The notes: generated by a model not told the origin, from the sequence alone. Numbered from the stretch's first letter, positions 15,712 through 25,086 are shown. The stretch is 27,096 nucleotides of DNA from Strigomonas culicis (GCA_000482145.1 AUXH01000223.1:1-27096), one strand, 5' to 3'. A program made the numbers and translations.

Positions 15712-17517
15712 ATGGCCGGCACGGGAGGCGGCGCCTACACGGGCGCCGAGCTGGCGGCGCTCATCCGCTCACTCGACCGCGCGGAGGACAACCATTTGTT
15801 TGCGGAGGACGTCGTGAAGACCTATCCGCAGTTCGCCGCCGAGTACGTGAAGGCGTGCCCCACCCGCATCGACCTGGGCACGGCCGCCAAGCGCGCCCAG
15901 GAGGGGGAGTACACCACCGACCCCACCCTCGCGGGGCTGAAGGCGGACGTGCAGCTGATGGTGTCGAACTGCATGGCGTTCAATGGAAAAGAGGGGCCGT
16001 ATGCGGACATCGCGCTGCGGTTTGAAAAGTATGCCATGGATAAAATAGATAGCTTCATCAGCCACAAGACGGGGGGGAAGCGCGTCAGCTCCCTCCGCCT
16101 GCAGGCCATCCCGGAGAAGCCGCGTGCGCAGACAAAGAAGAAGCCGCCGCACGACGGGGCGGCCAGCGCCCCCGTCCAGGTGACGGTGAAGGATATGGTG
16201 GCGCTCGTGAACGCGCTCGTGCGGCGCGAGGATGCAGACACGTTCGAGATCGATGTGGGGGAGAAGTTTCCGCAGCTGAAGGAAAGCTACGACGCGGTGT
16301 GTCCGGACAAGATGAACCTGCGCCTCATGAAGGAGCGCGCGCACAGCGGGTACTACCTGGAGGACACCGCCGATATTATCGGACCCACCGTCGCCGACTC
16401 GCTGCGACGGGTCCGAGCGGACATCGAGCTCATCGTGAACAATTGCATTCGCTTCAACGCGCGGGTGGAGGAGTGGATCCGGCTTGCCCTCTCCTTTCAG
16501 AACTTCGCACACCGTCGCGTGGACGACTTCGTGCTGCGGCACGCACCCCACCTCCGCGGCACCGCTGTCGGCGCGACGCGCTACGCGGCGCAGACGCCGG
16601 CGCCCGCGCAGGCGGCAGGCGGCAGCGACGCCATCACACCGGCGTCCTCGCAGCCGACGCCGCCCTCCGCGGACGCGAAGGCGGTGAAGCGGCCGCGGGA
16701 GGAGGCGGCCGCGCCGGTCGCGCAGAGGGCCGTGAAGGCGGGGCCCAGGGTGGAGGTGCGCGTGGACAGCACACCCGCCGTCTGCCCGACGCCGCTGCAG
16801 CCGCGGATGGAGGTGCCGCCGGCGCTCCGCCACCGGGTCGTGGCGGACCACGTGCGGCAGAGCGAGCTGCCGGCGCGCCTCGTGGGCTGCAGCGTCCCGG
16901 CGGCGGACCTCGCCCCCCACGCGCCCGAGGCCCCCAGCGGGTCGGTCGTCATCACGCCGGAGATGAGTGTACGGGCGGTCATGGACAGCTTCATCGAGTC
17001 CATGCACGCCTTCTACACCGCGCAGCGCAACCGAACCGATTTCAACGACCCGTTCAAATTTAGTCTGAAGGAGGAGGCCGCTTACGTTCAAGTGGTGAAG
17101 GCGATACGCGGACAGTTCAACCGGCTCTTCCCGTCCTTGTTGCTGTACCCCGCGGAGTCGGCGGAGGTGCAGGAGCGCACGGCGAAGGAGGTCGCTGCCG
17201 CGACGGCCGCGACGCCGCCGCCGCCGCAGGACGAGGTGGCGTGGGATGCGGCGGCGCACTGCAGCTACCTCGTGCGCTTTCTTCTGCAGTTTCCTCAGCT
17301 CGCCGCCCTCGCGTGCGCCTCGGACGTCACCGCGACGCCCTATCCCAGCGCGGCCGGCCCCGCGCCTGGGCGGCGGCCCCCCGGCGTGCCAGCGTCCACG
17401 CCCACGCTGAAGATCACGCAGGATCTGCTGGAGGTAGTGAAGCACGTGGCCGTGGTGTGCCAGGAGCTGCTGCTCTTCATTGAGGCGTATGAGGCGCGCT
17501 TGATGGCTGACGCATAG
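15712..17517 (+). CDS. BDF5: Double bromodomain plus MRG-like protein, BDF5-like
   Basis: The product is 601 residues; ATG is at 15712 and TAG at 17515-17517. Bromodomain 1 covers about residues 5-118, with the acetyl-lysine-binding Asn at N91 in NCMAFN. Bromodomain 2 covers about 160-275, with N249 in NNCIRFN. A Pro/Ala-rich linker with a basic KRPREE patch follows (about 295-415). The C-terminal 185 residues resemble an MRG domain: FPSLLLYPAES from F473, then HCSYLVRFLLQFPQL around 517-531, then helices to the end. Tandem bromodomains with an MRG-like C-terminus match kinetoplastid bromodomain factor 5, a nuclear reader of acetylated histones found at transcription start regions and needed for polycistronic transcription. 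The architecture is clear; the orthology to BDF5 is my inference from domain order. Both key Asn residues are kept, so both pockets look functional. Confidence 0.85.
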   Translation: MAGTGGGAYTGAELAALIRSLDRAEDNHLFAEDVVKTYPQFAAEYVKACPTRIDLGTAAKRAQEGEYTTDPTLAGLKADVQLMVSNCMAFNGKEGPYADIALRFEKYAMDKIDSFISHKTGGKRVSSLRLQAIPEKPRAQTKKKPPHDGAASAPVQVTVKDMVALVNALVRREDADTFEIDVGEKFPQLKESYDAVCPDKMNLRLMKERAHSGYYLEDTADIIGPTVADSLRRVRADIELIVNNCIRFNARVEEWIRLALSFQNFAHRRVDDFVLRHAPHLRGTAVGATRYAAQTPAPAQAAGGSDAITPASSQPTPPSADAKAVKRPREEAAAPVAQRAVKAGPRVEVRVDSTPAVCPTPLQPRMEVPPALRHRVVADHVRQSELPARLVGCSVPAADLAPHAPEAPSGSVVITPEMSVRAVMDSFIESMHAFYTAQRNRTDFNDPFKFSLKEEAAYVQVVKAIRGQFNRLFPSLLLYPAESAEVQERTAKEVAAATAATPPPPQDEVAWDAAAHCSYLVRFLLQFPQLAALACASDVTATPYPSAAGPAPGRRPPGVPASTPTLKITQDLLEVVKHVAVVCQELLLFIEAYEARLMADA

Positions 17518-17856
17518 ACCACTGGAAAAGAAAGGAAGAAAGGGTGAGCATACCCTATGCAGAAAGTAAGCTGTAGAAACCAGTCTGTTACTTTTCACTT
17601 TTTTGGATACTTTTCTTGTTTATCTCCACTAAAGAAAAAAAAAATGGTTATCGACACACACATATGCATTTGAGGAGGGTAATCAGTATCGTTCATTTAT
17701 GTTACGGTCTTTTTTTGTTAACAAAAAAAAAAAACTCATCCTTTCAACATGTGCTTCATGTCTCTTCTCTTTTTTTTTCTTTTTTGTTTGTTTGTTTGCA
17801 TTGTATTTTGCATGTTCAGCTACGCATAGCTCTAGTTTACTTCATCAACTCCCCAG
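17518..17856 (+). other. Intergenic region, no gene seen
   Basis: AT-rich spacer with A9 and A12 runs (about 17634 and 17723) and a long T-rich tract (17761-17800) leading to an acceptor AG. Two open frames that begin here and cross into the next gene in other phases have T-tract translations and are not called. Confidence 0.65.
17761..17819 (+). promoter_or_regulatory. Predicted trans-splice acceptor for the Yvh1-type gene
   Basis: A strong T-rich tract with TTTG repeats is followed by TTCAG with AG at 17818-17819. The ATG follows at 17857, leaving a 37-base 5' UTR. A second AG lies directly before the ATG (17855-17856). Confidence 0.65.
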
Positions 17857-18306
17857 ATGGACGGCCAGGCACCACGCGTGGCGGACCCGCTCCAAAGGGA
17901 AGCAGCCGCACCACCGCCGGAGCCCGTCGACCACACGTACAGCTGTCGCGCCTGCCGCCACGTTTTGTTCCAGGCGTCAGAGCTCGTGGCGCACAGCGCG
18001 GAGCGCCACGCCGCCGGCAACAAGCAATTCCGTCGCCGGGGCGGCGCCGCCGTGGAGGACGCCGACGCGGTGTGCACGAGCTGCTTTCTCGACCCGTTCC
18101 GCTCGCCGTGGGTGGGGGCGGAGGCGCAGCAGGCGGCCGCGCGCGGGGCGGAGGTGCTGCCGGACACCATATACTGCCCGCACTGCCACGCGAAGCTCGG
18201 CACGCAGTCGTGGACGGGGACGCAGTGCAGCTGCGGCGCCTGGGTGACGCCGGCCTTCAAAGTACTTCTTAAGTGTGTCGATCGTACACCCATCTACGCA
18301 GCGTAG
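17857..18306 (+). CDS. Stand-alone Yvh1/DUSP12-type C-terminal zinc-binding domain protein
   Basis: The product is 149 residues; ATG is at 17857 and TAG at 18304-18306. After a 25-residue variable start comes YSCRACRHVLF (C30, C33), then a His-rich helix (H47 and H52 region), CTSCFLDP (C73, C76), CPHCHAKLG (C107, C110), and W-x-G-x-QCSCGAWVTPAF (C124, C126). This order and these motifs match the zinc-binding C-terminal domain of DUSP12/Yvh1, which in yeast releases Mrt4 from pre-60S ribosomes independently of the phosphatase activity. The dual-specificity phosphatase domain, with its HCxxGxxR loop, is absent. The upstream spacer encodes nothing like it, so this is a zinc-domain-only version and not a clipped gene. 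A role in late 60S assembly is inferred from the domain. The protein could alternatively be a lineage-specific zinc protein that reused the fold. Confidence 0.82.
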   Translation: MDGQAPRVADPLQREAAAPPPEPVDHTYSCRACRHVLFQASELVAHSAERHAAGNKQFRRRGGAAVEDADAVCTSCFLDPFRSPWVGAEAQQAAARGAEVLPDTIYCPHCHAKLGTQSWTGTQCSCGAWVTPAFKVLLKCVDRTPIYAA

Positions 18307-18712
18307 AGACGACTGTCAAAATCGAAAGGAGTACCAGCAGAAATGAAACACACGTTTGTAGATGTATAGCAGGGGTCAATTGTCTTGCTATGAGTGCCCG
18401 CAACTTCACGCTTGTATCTTCTCTCCTTTCCGCGTCTTCCTTTTGTTTGCTTGTGTATTGTTTTCATGAACCAAATTCTAAAAAAAAAACACTTCTAGGA
18501 ATTTTTTTCTTGTTCGTTTTCACTTTTCTGTTGACTGTTTTTAGTATTATACTTCTCGCGTCTTATATACCTTTTACGTATATACGATTCGGTACCATTT
18601 TTTCATATAAATATTCTTTTTTCACATTGTCGTTATTATCGTTTTCTTTGACGACACTTATCAGATCCTTTCACTGCCCCTCACCGCCCTTCTGCTGAAG
18701 CACCTCCCTTAC
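18307..18712 (+). other. Intergenic region, no gene seen
   Basis: AT-rich spacer with A10 and T-rich runs, especially about 18480-18560 and 18595-18655. The + frame at 18273-18698 overlaps the previous gene and has a T-tract translation. It is not called. Confidence 0.65.
18596..18664 (+). promoter_or_regulatory. Predicted trans-splice acceptor for the helicase gene
   Basis: T-rich runs at about 18598-18650 lead to CAG with AG at 18663-18664, 48 bases before the ATG at 18713. A second pyrimidine-rich stretch ends at AG 18699-18700 and could be an alternative acceptor. Both leave the same ATG. Confidence 0.5.
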
Positions 18713-21700
18713 ATGCACCAGGACGACCGGCTGCCCCCCTACCTCCCGGCGGCGGGCGCCACCGCGGCAGACTGCGCGCGCCACTACGCCCTGTGGACGG
18801 AGCGCGGCCAGCAGACCGCCGCGCTCGCGGATCTGCTCGCAGCGATGACGTCCATGGACGAGCACCCGCGCGAGGCCGCCGCGACCGCCCCGCCGATCCG
18901 CGCGCTCCTGCGCGACGCCGAGACGGCGCGTTGGCGGCCGGACGGCGTCGGCGCGGCGCTGCAGTGGCTCGTGCGCGGCACGCGCGGCCACGACGTCGGC
19001 GTCGCGCTCGCCGCGGACGGGGCGGTGCAGCGCGCGGTTGAGTGGCTGCTGCGCCACCCCGCCGCCCCGGCCGCGGGGTCCGCGCTCGAGCAGCCGGATG
19101 CACCGCCCCCGTCGCACGCGGGGCCGCCTGACGCGCCCGTCGCGGCCTGCGTGCTGCTGCTCTTCCACGGTCACCGCGCACTGCGCCGGCTCGCGCGCCA
19201 GCGGCTCCGGCGCCACATTGCGGCGGTGGGCGCCGCGGCCGCCACCGAGCCCGAGGCGGGCACCGCGCAGTGGATGGGCCTATGGCAGCTCGGCGCGGAG
19301 CTGCTGTGCTGCCTCAAGCATCTCACGCGCACCGCGCCGCTGCTGGCGGAGCACGCAGACGGCAAGGTGCGCGCCAGCGACACGCGCTCGGCGCTGGTGG
19401 TGGAGGGCATCGTCGCCGTCCTCACCGCACTCACCGCCTTCGACCGAAGCGCCGACCGCCTGCGCGAGCGGGTCCCGGCGGAGGTGCGCGCGCAGTGCGG
19501 CGCAGACCCCGTCGCCGTGCTGCTGCTCGGCGGCAGCATGGTGTTGGGCTGGCTCTTCCGCATCCAGGGCGCGGTCGCCAAGGCGCACAAGGACGCCGCC
19601 GCCGCGCCGTCCCTGACACCGGGGATCGGGTGGGCAGCGGCGGCTGGAGCGGACATGGATCCGTCCACGGTGCACGTCGGCACGCACTTCGCGCGGCTTC
19701 TCAACGAGTGCCTGAAGCGGCGGCCCGTGGACGACCCGCCCTCGGAGGATGCGCTGCTGGTGGAGGCCAAAAAGTCGCTCATGAAGATCGCTGTCCATTG
19801 CCTGATCGACAGCGCCAAGGGCGTCCCGGACAGCAAGGCGGAGGAGGAGGGACGGTGGCAGCGCCTGTGCAGCTGGTGGCTGCTCACCTCTCGCATCGAT
19901 CCGCCGCCGCATCCGAGCGTGGAGGGCATCACCGCCGCCCCACCCGAGGGCAGTGCAGGGTGGATCCTGCGGGTGGTGCTGCTGAACGCCGCATCGCAGT
20001 TGCGATTTGCGGAGGCGATGGAAGAATCCACGCAGCGCAGCGTCCGTGGCGTCAAAAACGACTCCGCTCTGAGTGAGGCGGTCTACGGCCTGTATGCGCT
20101 TTTCGCGACGATGAAGCTGGCGGTGCCCGCTCTTGTGCACTCCCCGTACCTTCATCAGCTGCTCGAGGTGCAGGAGCGCGAGACCAGCGAGCGCAAGATC
20201 AGCACGCTCGCCGTCGGCGGCGTCCTCCTACGCCACAGCGACGCCGCCGCGTGGCTGCTGGGCTTCCTGCTACACCTCGACGTCGTGGCGCTCTCCCCGC
20301 ACCGCTCGCCGGACCACGTTCTCGTGCCCTTCCGCCGCGTCTGGTCGAACTACGCGATCCTGCTGCGGCAGACCGTCCTCATGAAGGCGCCGCCGTCGCT
20401 GCTGCTCGCGATGGTGGCGAAGGTGGGCGAGCTGCTGACCGCGCAGCACCACAGCGTGTGGCTGCTGGTGGCCGATCCGCTGGAGGCTGGGCCCCCCGTG
20501 CTCGGGGTGCTGGTGCAGCAGCTCGCCCGCGACCTCGTCGCCAAGCTGGGCGGCATGCGCGCCGACATCGGCCACTACCTCGCTGCCTCCGTTCAGCACG
20601 CGGACCAGACGAGTGCGGAGTCCGCCGCCGCGCAGCTGCGCGCCTGCACGCAGGTCGGCCTCCCGCGCGTCGCGCACGTGCTGCAGCTCGCCGCGAGCGC
20701 GGACCTGCGCCGCCTGGGCGAGACCCTCTCGCAGCTCTTTCTCGACGCGCTGCACCCTTCCGCGGTCGAGGGCTACGCAGCGGACGCGGCCGAGTGGGTG
20801 CTGCAACGGCTCATCTTCGCGCAGCGCGTGCTGACCGACCCGCGCACCTTCCTTGCCGTCGGCGACGCCGACGTGGACAACCTGGCGCGCAGCCAAGGCA
20901 AGCTGTGGCTGCGCCTGTGCGCACGCTGCAGCCTGACCGCCGTGGACGACGCGATGGCCGCCGTGCTGTGGTGGGTCGCCGGTCTGCTGGCCGAGGTGGT
21001 GCCCCTCTCCCGCGCCGAGCGCGCGGCGCTGCTGGAGCGCGTGGTGGCGTACCTGCCCGCGCTCGCGGCGCCGCTTGCAGACGGCCAGGAGCCGGAGCGC
21101 CTTCTCTGGGGGGAGCTCACTCGCCCCGGCGGGCGGCAGGCGGCGGAGCAGGGCAGCGTGCTCGCCTCCACCCGTCTGTACGTCGTCGCCGCGCGTCTCT
21201 TTCAGAGCCTGCTGCACAAGTGCAGCCTGTACCCGCCGGCCAGCTTCACGGCCTGCCTGCTGCACGCGGCGGGCGCCTTGCCCGCGGCGCGCGTCGCGGC
21301 GGACGACGAGCTGCTCCGCGCGACGGCGGTGCTGCTGGTGCAGGTGAGGCAGCAGCTGCCGGCCGCGCAGTGGGACACGCTGGCGCACGGCGCACCGGGC
21401 TGGCTCCAGGACGCCGCGGCGAAGGCGGCGAAGACGGTGGACGACTGCGTGGCGGAGCAGAATAAGCGGTTTGAGCAGTACGAGTGGGAAGAGGCGAATC
21501 TGGCGTCCGCGAAGGAGTGGGAGGCGAAGAAGCGGAAAACAGAGCAGACCGAACTGAGCGTCAATGAGGCCGCGCGGCGGCGCGAAATGGATGCACAGCA
21601 GCGCCATGCGCCTGCCTACAAGAGCATGGTGCCGGTGCCTGACCGGCGCGAAGAGGCACGGCGTGTCATCGAATCGGACTCCGACGACGAGGACGTGGTT

Positions 21701-24700
21701 GTGATCACGCACGTTGCGCCACCGGCACAGCAGGCCGCTCGCCCGGCGGGGGCAGGCCCCACAAAGCTGCAGATCAAACGGCAAGAACTGCAGGCCGCGC
21801 AATTGCAGCAGCAGAGCCGTTGTAAGGATCTGCTCGACTGGCTGCAGGCGATGCAGCAGGTCGCCATCCACACGAACATTAACGCGAAGGAGGCAGCGTT
21901 TGGGGATCTTATCGGCGCAGGGCGCTCCTGCCTCGCCCGGTCCGTCCCCGTCATACCCGAAGTGTTCGTCCCCGACGCCGACGCGAGCGATCTGACGCCG
22001 CACCAGGTGAAGCTGCTGCTGTTCACCGCCAGCAAGAAGTACGCCGACGCCTTCGCACCCCACGTCGCACTGGAGCTGCGCCACTCCATCCTCCGCGATG
22101 CGGACGAGTGGATGCGGCGCAGTGCACAGGGCGCGCCGCCGCCGCCGCGAGGCGCAGGGGCCAATACGGGCGCGGGCGACGGGGATGCTAAGGGCGCGTG
22201 CAGCAGAAAGTTCCCCGTGAGCGCATGCGTGGTCAACGAAGGTGTGCCTGTCATGTTGAACGACAAGCCGGTGCCCAATCCCGTTCAAAAGGACCAATGG
22301 GAGATCACCTTCACGGCGTGCGCCAACAACCAGCTCCAGCCAGCCACGATAGACCTCTCCGGCAGATTCAGCGCACAGGACGTTGTGCTCATCCTGCTGC
22401 CGCTGTCTACGGTGCTTCAAGAGCGCTTAGGCGATGCGGTGGCGGCCAACGCTGACGGTCAAGAGGATCTGCTGTCCACCATCCCGCCCCAGTGGTGCCA
22501 TCTCGGCTGCATGGCGCACGTCGCCGTGGTCGTATCCTCCACGCGTGACAGCGTGAAGCTCGTGTACACGACCGCCCGCCACGCCTCTCGGACTGCCTTC
22601 GAGGCACAGGTTCTGCTCCAGCACGCCATCATGGCCTTCTTACCCTCGCGCCGCCGCCTCTTCCTGAAGGGCGTCAGCTCCATCAACGCGGCGCACTACT
22701 CCTTGAAGGCCCTTCACGACATCGGCCCCACGCGCTTCGCGAAGACCCTGTACGACCCCCGTGCGACCGCGCAAGTCAGCCGTGCCTACTACGGCGCCAT
22801 GGCGACGGACTTCCGCGCCGCAGGCGACTTCGCGCGCGCGCGTAGGCGTTTGCTCCTGTCCGCGAACATCAACAAGTGGCAGGCCCTCGCCGTGCTCGCC
22901 GTCATGTTCGCGGTGTGCCCTTCGTGGGACCGCGCCGCGCCCCCGCTCGGCGAGGAGACCGCGGAGGACGCCGCGCTGCAGCGCATTCCCCTTTCGTACG
23001 GCGACGCCACCGCGCACGCGCTGCCCCCGTCGTGGCGTCACGTGGCGGCGCCAGACCTGCTGCTGGTGGAGGGCCCGCCCGGCACCGGCAAGACGCAGAC
23101 CATTGCCGTGCTGCTGCTCAACCTGCTGCTGCAGAAAAGCCAGCTCCGCGTGCTTGTCTGCGCACCCTCGAACTGTGCCGTCGACGGTGCGCTGCTGCGT
23201 CTCCGGGAGCTGCAGGACCGCCTCAAAGGGCTCCTTCTCACCACCTTCGCCGGCAACCCCAGCGTCCGTCGCGTGAGCGACGCCTCCGTGCTACGCATCG
23301 GCGTCCGCGACAGCACCGACATTGGCGTGCTAGAGCTCGACCCGCCGGTGTTCATTGACGACCTGGTGGATCAGTATCTGGAGCACAACAACGCAGCGAA
23401 GCAGGGAACGGACATGAAGTCGCGCATGCAGGTCCGGGCACACTTTGCCTCCAACGCCTCCTTCATCTTCAGCACGCTGGGCTCGCTCAACCAGGTGGAT
23501 AAGCTGCGCGACAAGAAGGGGGCCCTGTTCGACCTCGTGCTTGTCGACGAAATATCGCAGGGCACGGAGCCCGACGTGCTGCAGGCGCTCATGCTGGCGG
23601 GCAATAAGGTGGTGCTCGTGGGGGACTCCAAGCAGCTGCAGCCCACCGTGCTCTGCCCGACGGCCGCCTCCCACGGGTACAGCCGCAGCCTGCTGGCGCG
23701 GCTCGTCTACAACGGGCATCCGTCCTTCATGCTGCGGACGCAGTACCGCATGCACCCCGACATTGCGGCCTTCCCCAACCACTACGTGTACAACTCGGCA
23801 CTGCTGAACGCACCGTCCAACCTGCGGCGCGCGCACGTCCGCGACCCAGCCGCCACGCCCTTTCTCCGGCGCACCGTGGCGCAGAAGCTGCACCGGCTCC
23901 CTCGCTTTGCTTTTGTCAACGTGGACGGCGGGAAGCAGCAGCAAAAGGGCAAATCGTGCGAGAACCCGCAGGAGGCGGAGGCGGTGGTGCAGCACATGCG
24001 TCAGATACGGACCTTCCTGCAGCTCTCCATGGAGGACTTTGCTAGGCACGCCGGCATCATCACCTTCTACAAGGCGCAGCGCGACGCCATCATGCGCCTT
24101 CTCACGAAGGCGGAGCGCGACAGCGGGCTCCAGGTGGCGACGGTCGACAGCTTCCAGGGCCTGGAGAAGGACGTCATTCTCATCAGCTGCGTGCGCACGC
24201 TCGATGGCAAGCACGCCGCCCGCCTCCGCATGCCCCCGCGGCCCGTGGAGCGGTACGAAGTGGAGCCGTACGAGGTGGACACGCTGAGTGATGACGTCGG
24301 CAGTGCCACCGTCGCGGCGGAGAGCGACGGCGCGTCCACCACTCAGCTCTCCGACACCGGCGCCCCTGACGCGCAGGACGCCATGGCGCGGCGGCTCCTC
24401 GGCTTCATCAGCGACTGGCACCGCACGAATGTGTCCCTCACGCGCGCGAGAGAGCTGTGCGTCGTGTATGCGAACGAGCCGCTGCTGCAGGCAGTGCGGC
24501 AGTGCTGCGACGCGTGTGGCATCTGCTCCCACGGCGGCCTGCTGACCGCGCCGACCACCGTCGACAGCACCAAGGAGGAGGTCCTTGCGGAGCTGCGCCG
24601 CGTCGACAACGACCCGCTGCTGCTGTACGAGCTCATGCAGCACGCGAAGGAGCACACGCGCGGCTGCGCGCGCGACACGCCCCCTGCCTGGCGGGACGCC

Positions 24701-24856
24701 GCGCGCCGCGCGGCACAGACGGTCGTCGACGGCGGTGCCAGCGAGCACGTGTCGGACGAGGAAGAGCACCAGGAAGGCCTTGACGCGCCCGTGTGCGCCG
24801 CCTACATGGTTTTTAATACACAGGAAACAATCATTCAGAATCTTACTGCATTGTAG
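18713..24856 (+). CDS. Sen1/Upf1-type superfamily 1 RNA/DNA helicase, full length
   Basis: The product is 2047 residues; ATG is at 18713 and TAG at 24854-24856. Residues about 1-900 are an Ala/Leu-rich helical region, as in Sen1/senataxin N-termini. A charged linker (about 915-1045) has a coiled-coil-like Glu/Lys stretch and an acidic SDSDDED patch before VVVI (V995-I998). The helicase core has motif I GPPGTGKT (K1460), Ia APSNCAVDGALLRL, II VDEIS (D1612, E1613), III GDSKQLQPT (Q1641), QYRMHP (R1679), V DSFQGLEKD (D1812) and VI NVSLTRAR (R1911, R1913). All motifs look intact. The family unwinds RNA or RNA-DNA hybrids and acts in termination, R-loop removal or RNA surveillance. The large N-terminus and the DSFQGLEKD motif favour Sen1 over Upf1, and no Upf1 Cys/His-rich domain is seen. 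An acidic tail follows. The first of two tandem paralogues. Confidence 0.88.
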   Translation: MHQDDRLPPYLPAAGATAADCARHYALWTERGQQTAALADLLAAMTSMDEHPREAAATAPPIRALLRDAETARWRPDGVGAALQWLVRGTRGHDVGVALAADGAVQRAVEWLLRHPAAPAAGSALEQPDAPPPSHAGPPDAPVAACVLLLFHGHRALRRLARQRLRRHIAAVGAAAATEPEAGTAQWMGLWQLGAELLCCLKHLTRTAPLLAEHADGKVRASDTRSALVVEGIVAVLTALTAFDRSADRLRERVPAEVRAQCGADPVAVLLLGGSMVLGWLFRIQGAVAKAHKDAAAAPSLTPGIGWAAAAGADMDPSTVHVGTHFARLLNECLKRRPVDDPPSEDALLVEAKKSLMKIAVHCLIDSAKGVPDSKAEEEGRWQRLCSWWLLTSRIDPPPHPSVEGITAAPPEGSAGWILRVVLLNAASQLRFAEAMEESTQRSVRGVKNDSALSEAVYGLYALFATMKLAVPALVHSPYLHQLLEVQERETSERKISTLAVGGVLLRHSDAAAWLLGFLLHLDVVALSPHRSPDHVLVPFRRVWSNYAILLRQTVLMKAPPSLLLAMVAKVGELLTAQHHSVWLLVADPLEAGPPVLGVLVQQLARDLVAKLGGMRADIGHYLAASVQHADQTSAESAAAQLRACTQVGLPRVAHVLQLAASADLRRLGETLSQLFLDALHPSAVEGYAADAAEWVLQRLIFAQRVLTDPRTFLAVGDADVDNLARSQGKLWLRLCARCSLTAVDDAMAAVLWWVAGLLAEVVPLSRAERAALLERVVAYLPALAAPLADGQEPERLLWGELTRPGGRQAAEQGSVLASTRLYVVAARLFQSLLHKCSLYPPASFTACLLHAAGALPAARVAADDELLRATAVLLVQVRQQLPAAQWDTLAHGAPGWLQDAAAKAAKTVDDCVAEQNKRFEQYEWEEANLASAKEWEAKKRKTEQTELSVNEAARRREMDAQQRHAPAYKSMVPVPDRREEARRVIESDSDDEDVVVITHVAPPAQQAARPAGAGPTKLQIKRQELQAAQLQQQSRCKDLLDWLQAMQQVAIHTNINAKEAAFGDLIGAGRSCLARSVPVIPEVFVPDADASDLTPHQVKLLLFTASKKYADAFAPHVALELRHSILRDADEWMRRSAQGAPPPPRGAGANTGAGDGDAKGACSRKFPVSACVVNEGVPVMLNDKPVPNPVQKDQWEITFTACANNQLQPATIDLSGRFSAQDVVLILLPLSTVLQERLGDAVAANADGQEDLLSTIPPQWCHLGCMAHVAVVVSSTRDSVKLVYTTARHASRTAFEAQVLLQHAIMAFLPSRRRLFLKGVSSINAAHYSLKALHDIGPTRFAKTLYDPRATAQVSRAYYGAMATDFRAAGDFARARRRLLLSANINKWQALAVLAVMFAVCPSWDRAAPPLGEETAEDAALQRIPLSYGDATAHALPPSWRHVAAPDLLLVEGPPGTGKTQTIAVLLLNLLLQKSQLRVLVCAPSNCAVDGALLRLRELQDRLKGLLLTTFAGNPSVRRVSDASVLRIGVRDSTDIGVLELDPPVFIDDLVDQYLEHNNAAKQGTDMKSRMQVRAHFASNASFIFSTLGSLNQVDKLRDKKGALFDLVLVDEISQGTEPDVLQALMLAGNKVVLVGDSKQLQPTVLCPTAASHGYSRSLLARLVYNGHPSFMLRTQYRMHPDIAAFPNHYVYNSALLNAPSNLRRAHVRDPAATPFLRRTVAQKLHRLPRFAFVNVDGGKQQQKGKSCENPQEAEAVVQHMRQIRTFLQLSMEDFARHAGIITFYKAQRDAIMRLLTKAERDSGLQVATVDSFQGLEKDVILISCVRTLDGKHAARLRMPPRPVERYEVEPYEVDTLSDDVGSATVAAESDGASTTQLSDTGAPDAQDAMARRLLGFISDWHRTNVSLTRARELCVVYANEPLLQAVRQCCDACGICSHGGLLTAPTTVDSTKEEVLAELRRVDNDPLLLYELMQHAKEHTRGCARDTPPAWRDAARRAAQTVVDGGASEHVSDEEEHQEGLDAPVCAAYMVFNTQETIIQNLTAL

Positions 24857-25018
24857 TAGCCTGTCATGAGCTTACCTTTGTCGCTTTTATTCTTGTTTGA
24901 CTAACTATTAGGAAGGGAGAACTTGGGTATCAGAGCAGAAACAATATGTATATATACTTCCCAGAGGTCGTGCCGTTCTTGTTCAGGGTTGCTCCGTTGC
25001 CTTCACTAGTAGAACTAT

Positions 25019-25051
25019 TCTTTTTCCTTCTCCATCTTTTTCTCTCTGCAG
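25019..25051 (+). promoter_or_regulatory. Predicted trans-splice acceptor for the second helicase
   Basis: A strong pyrimidine tract (TTCTTTTTCCTTCTCC onward) ends in CTCTCTGCAG, with AG at 25050-25051. It lies downstream of an in-frame ATG at 24946 and 35 bases before the ATG at 25087, which decides the start of the second helicase. Confidence 0.7.
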
Positions 25052-25086
25052 ATTCGAAAAGAATACCCGAGCTAAAAAAAAAGAAA

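Noticed and set aside
24946..25086. Upstream in-frame ATG for the second helicase
   Set aside because: The frame is open but passes through a strong pyrimidine tract ending at AG 25050-25051. The encoded residues have no similarity to copy 1.
24857..25086. Spacer between helicases as a mobile-element insertion scar
   Set aside because: I saw no terminal inverted repeats or target-site duplication. It looks like an ordinary AT-rich spacer with a splice acceptor.
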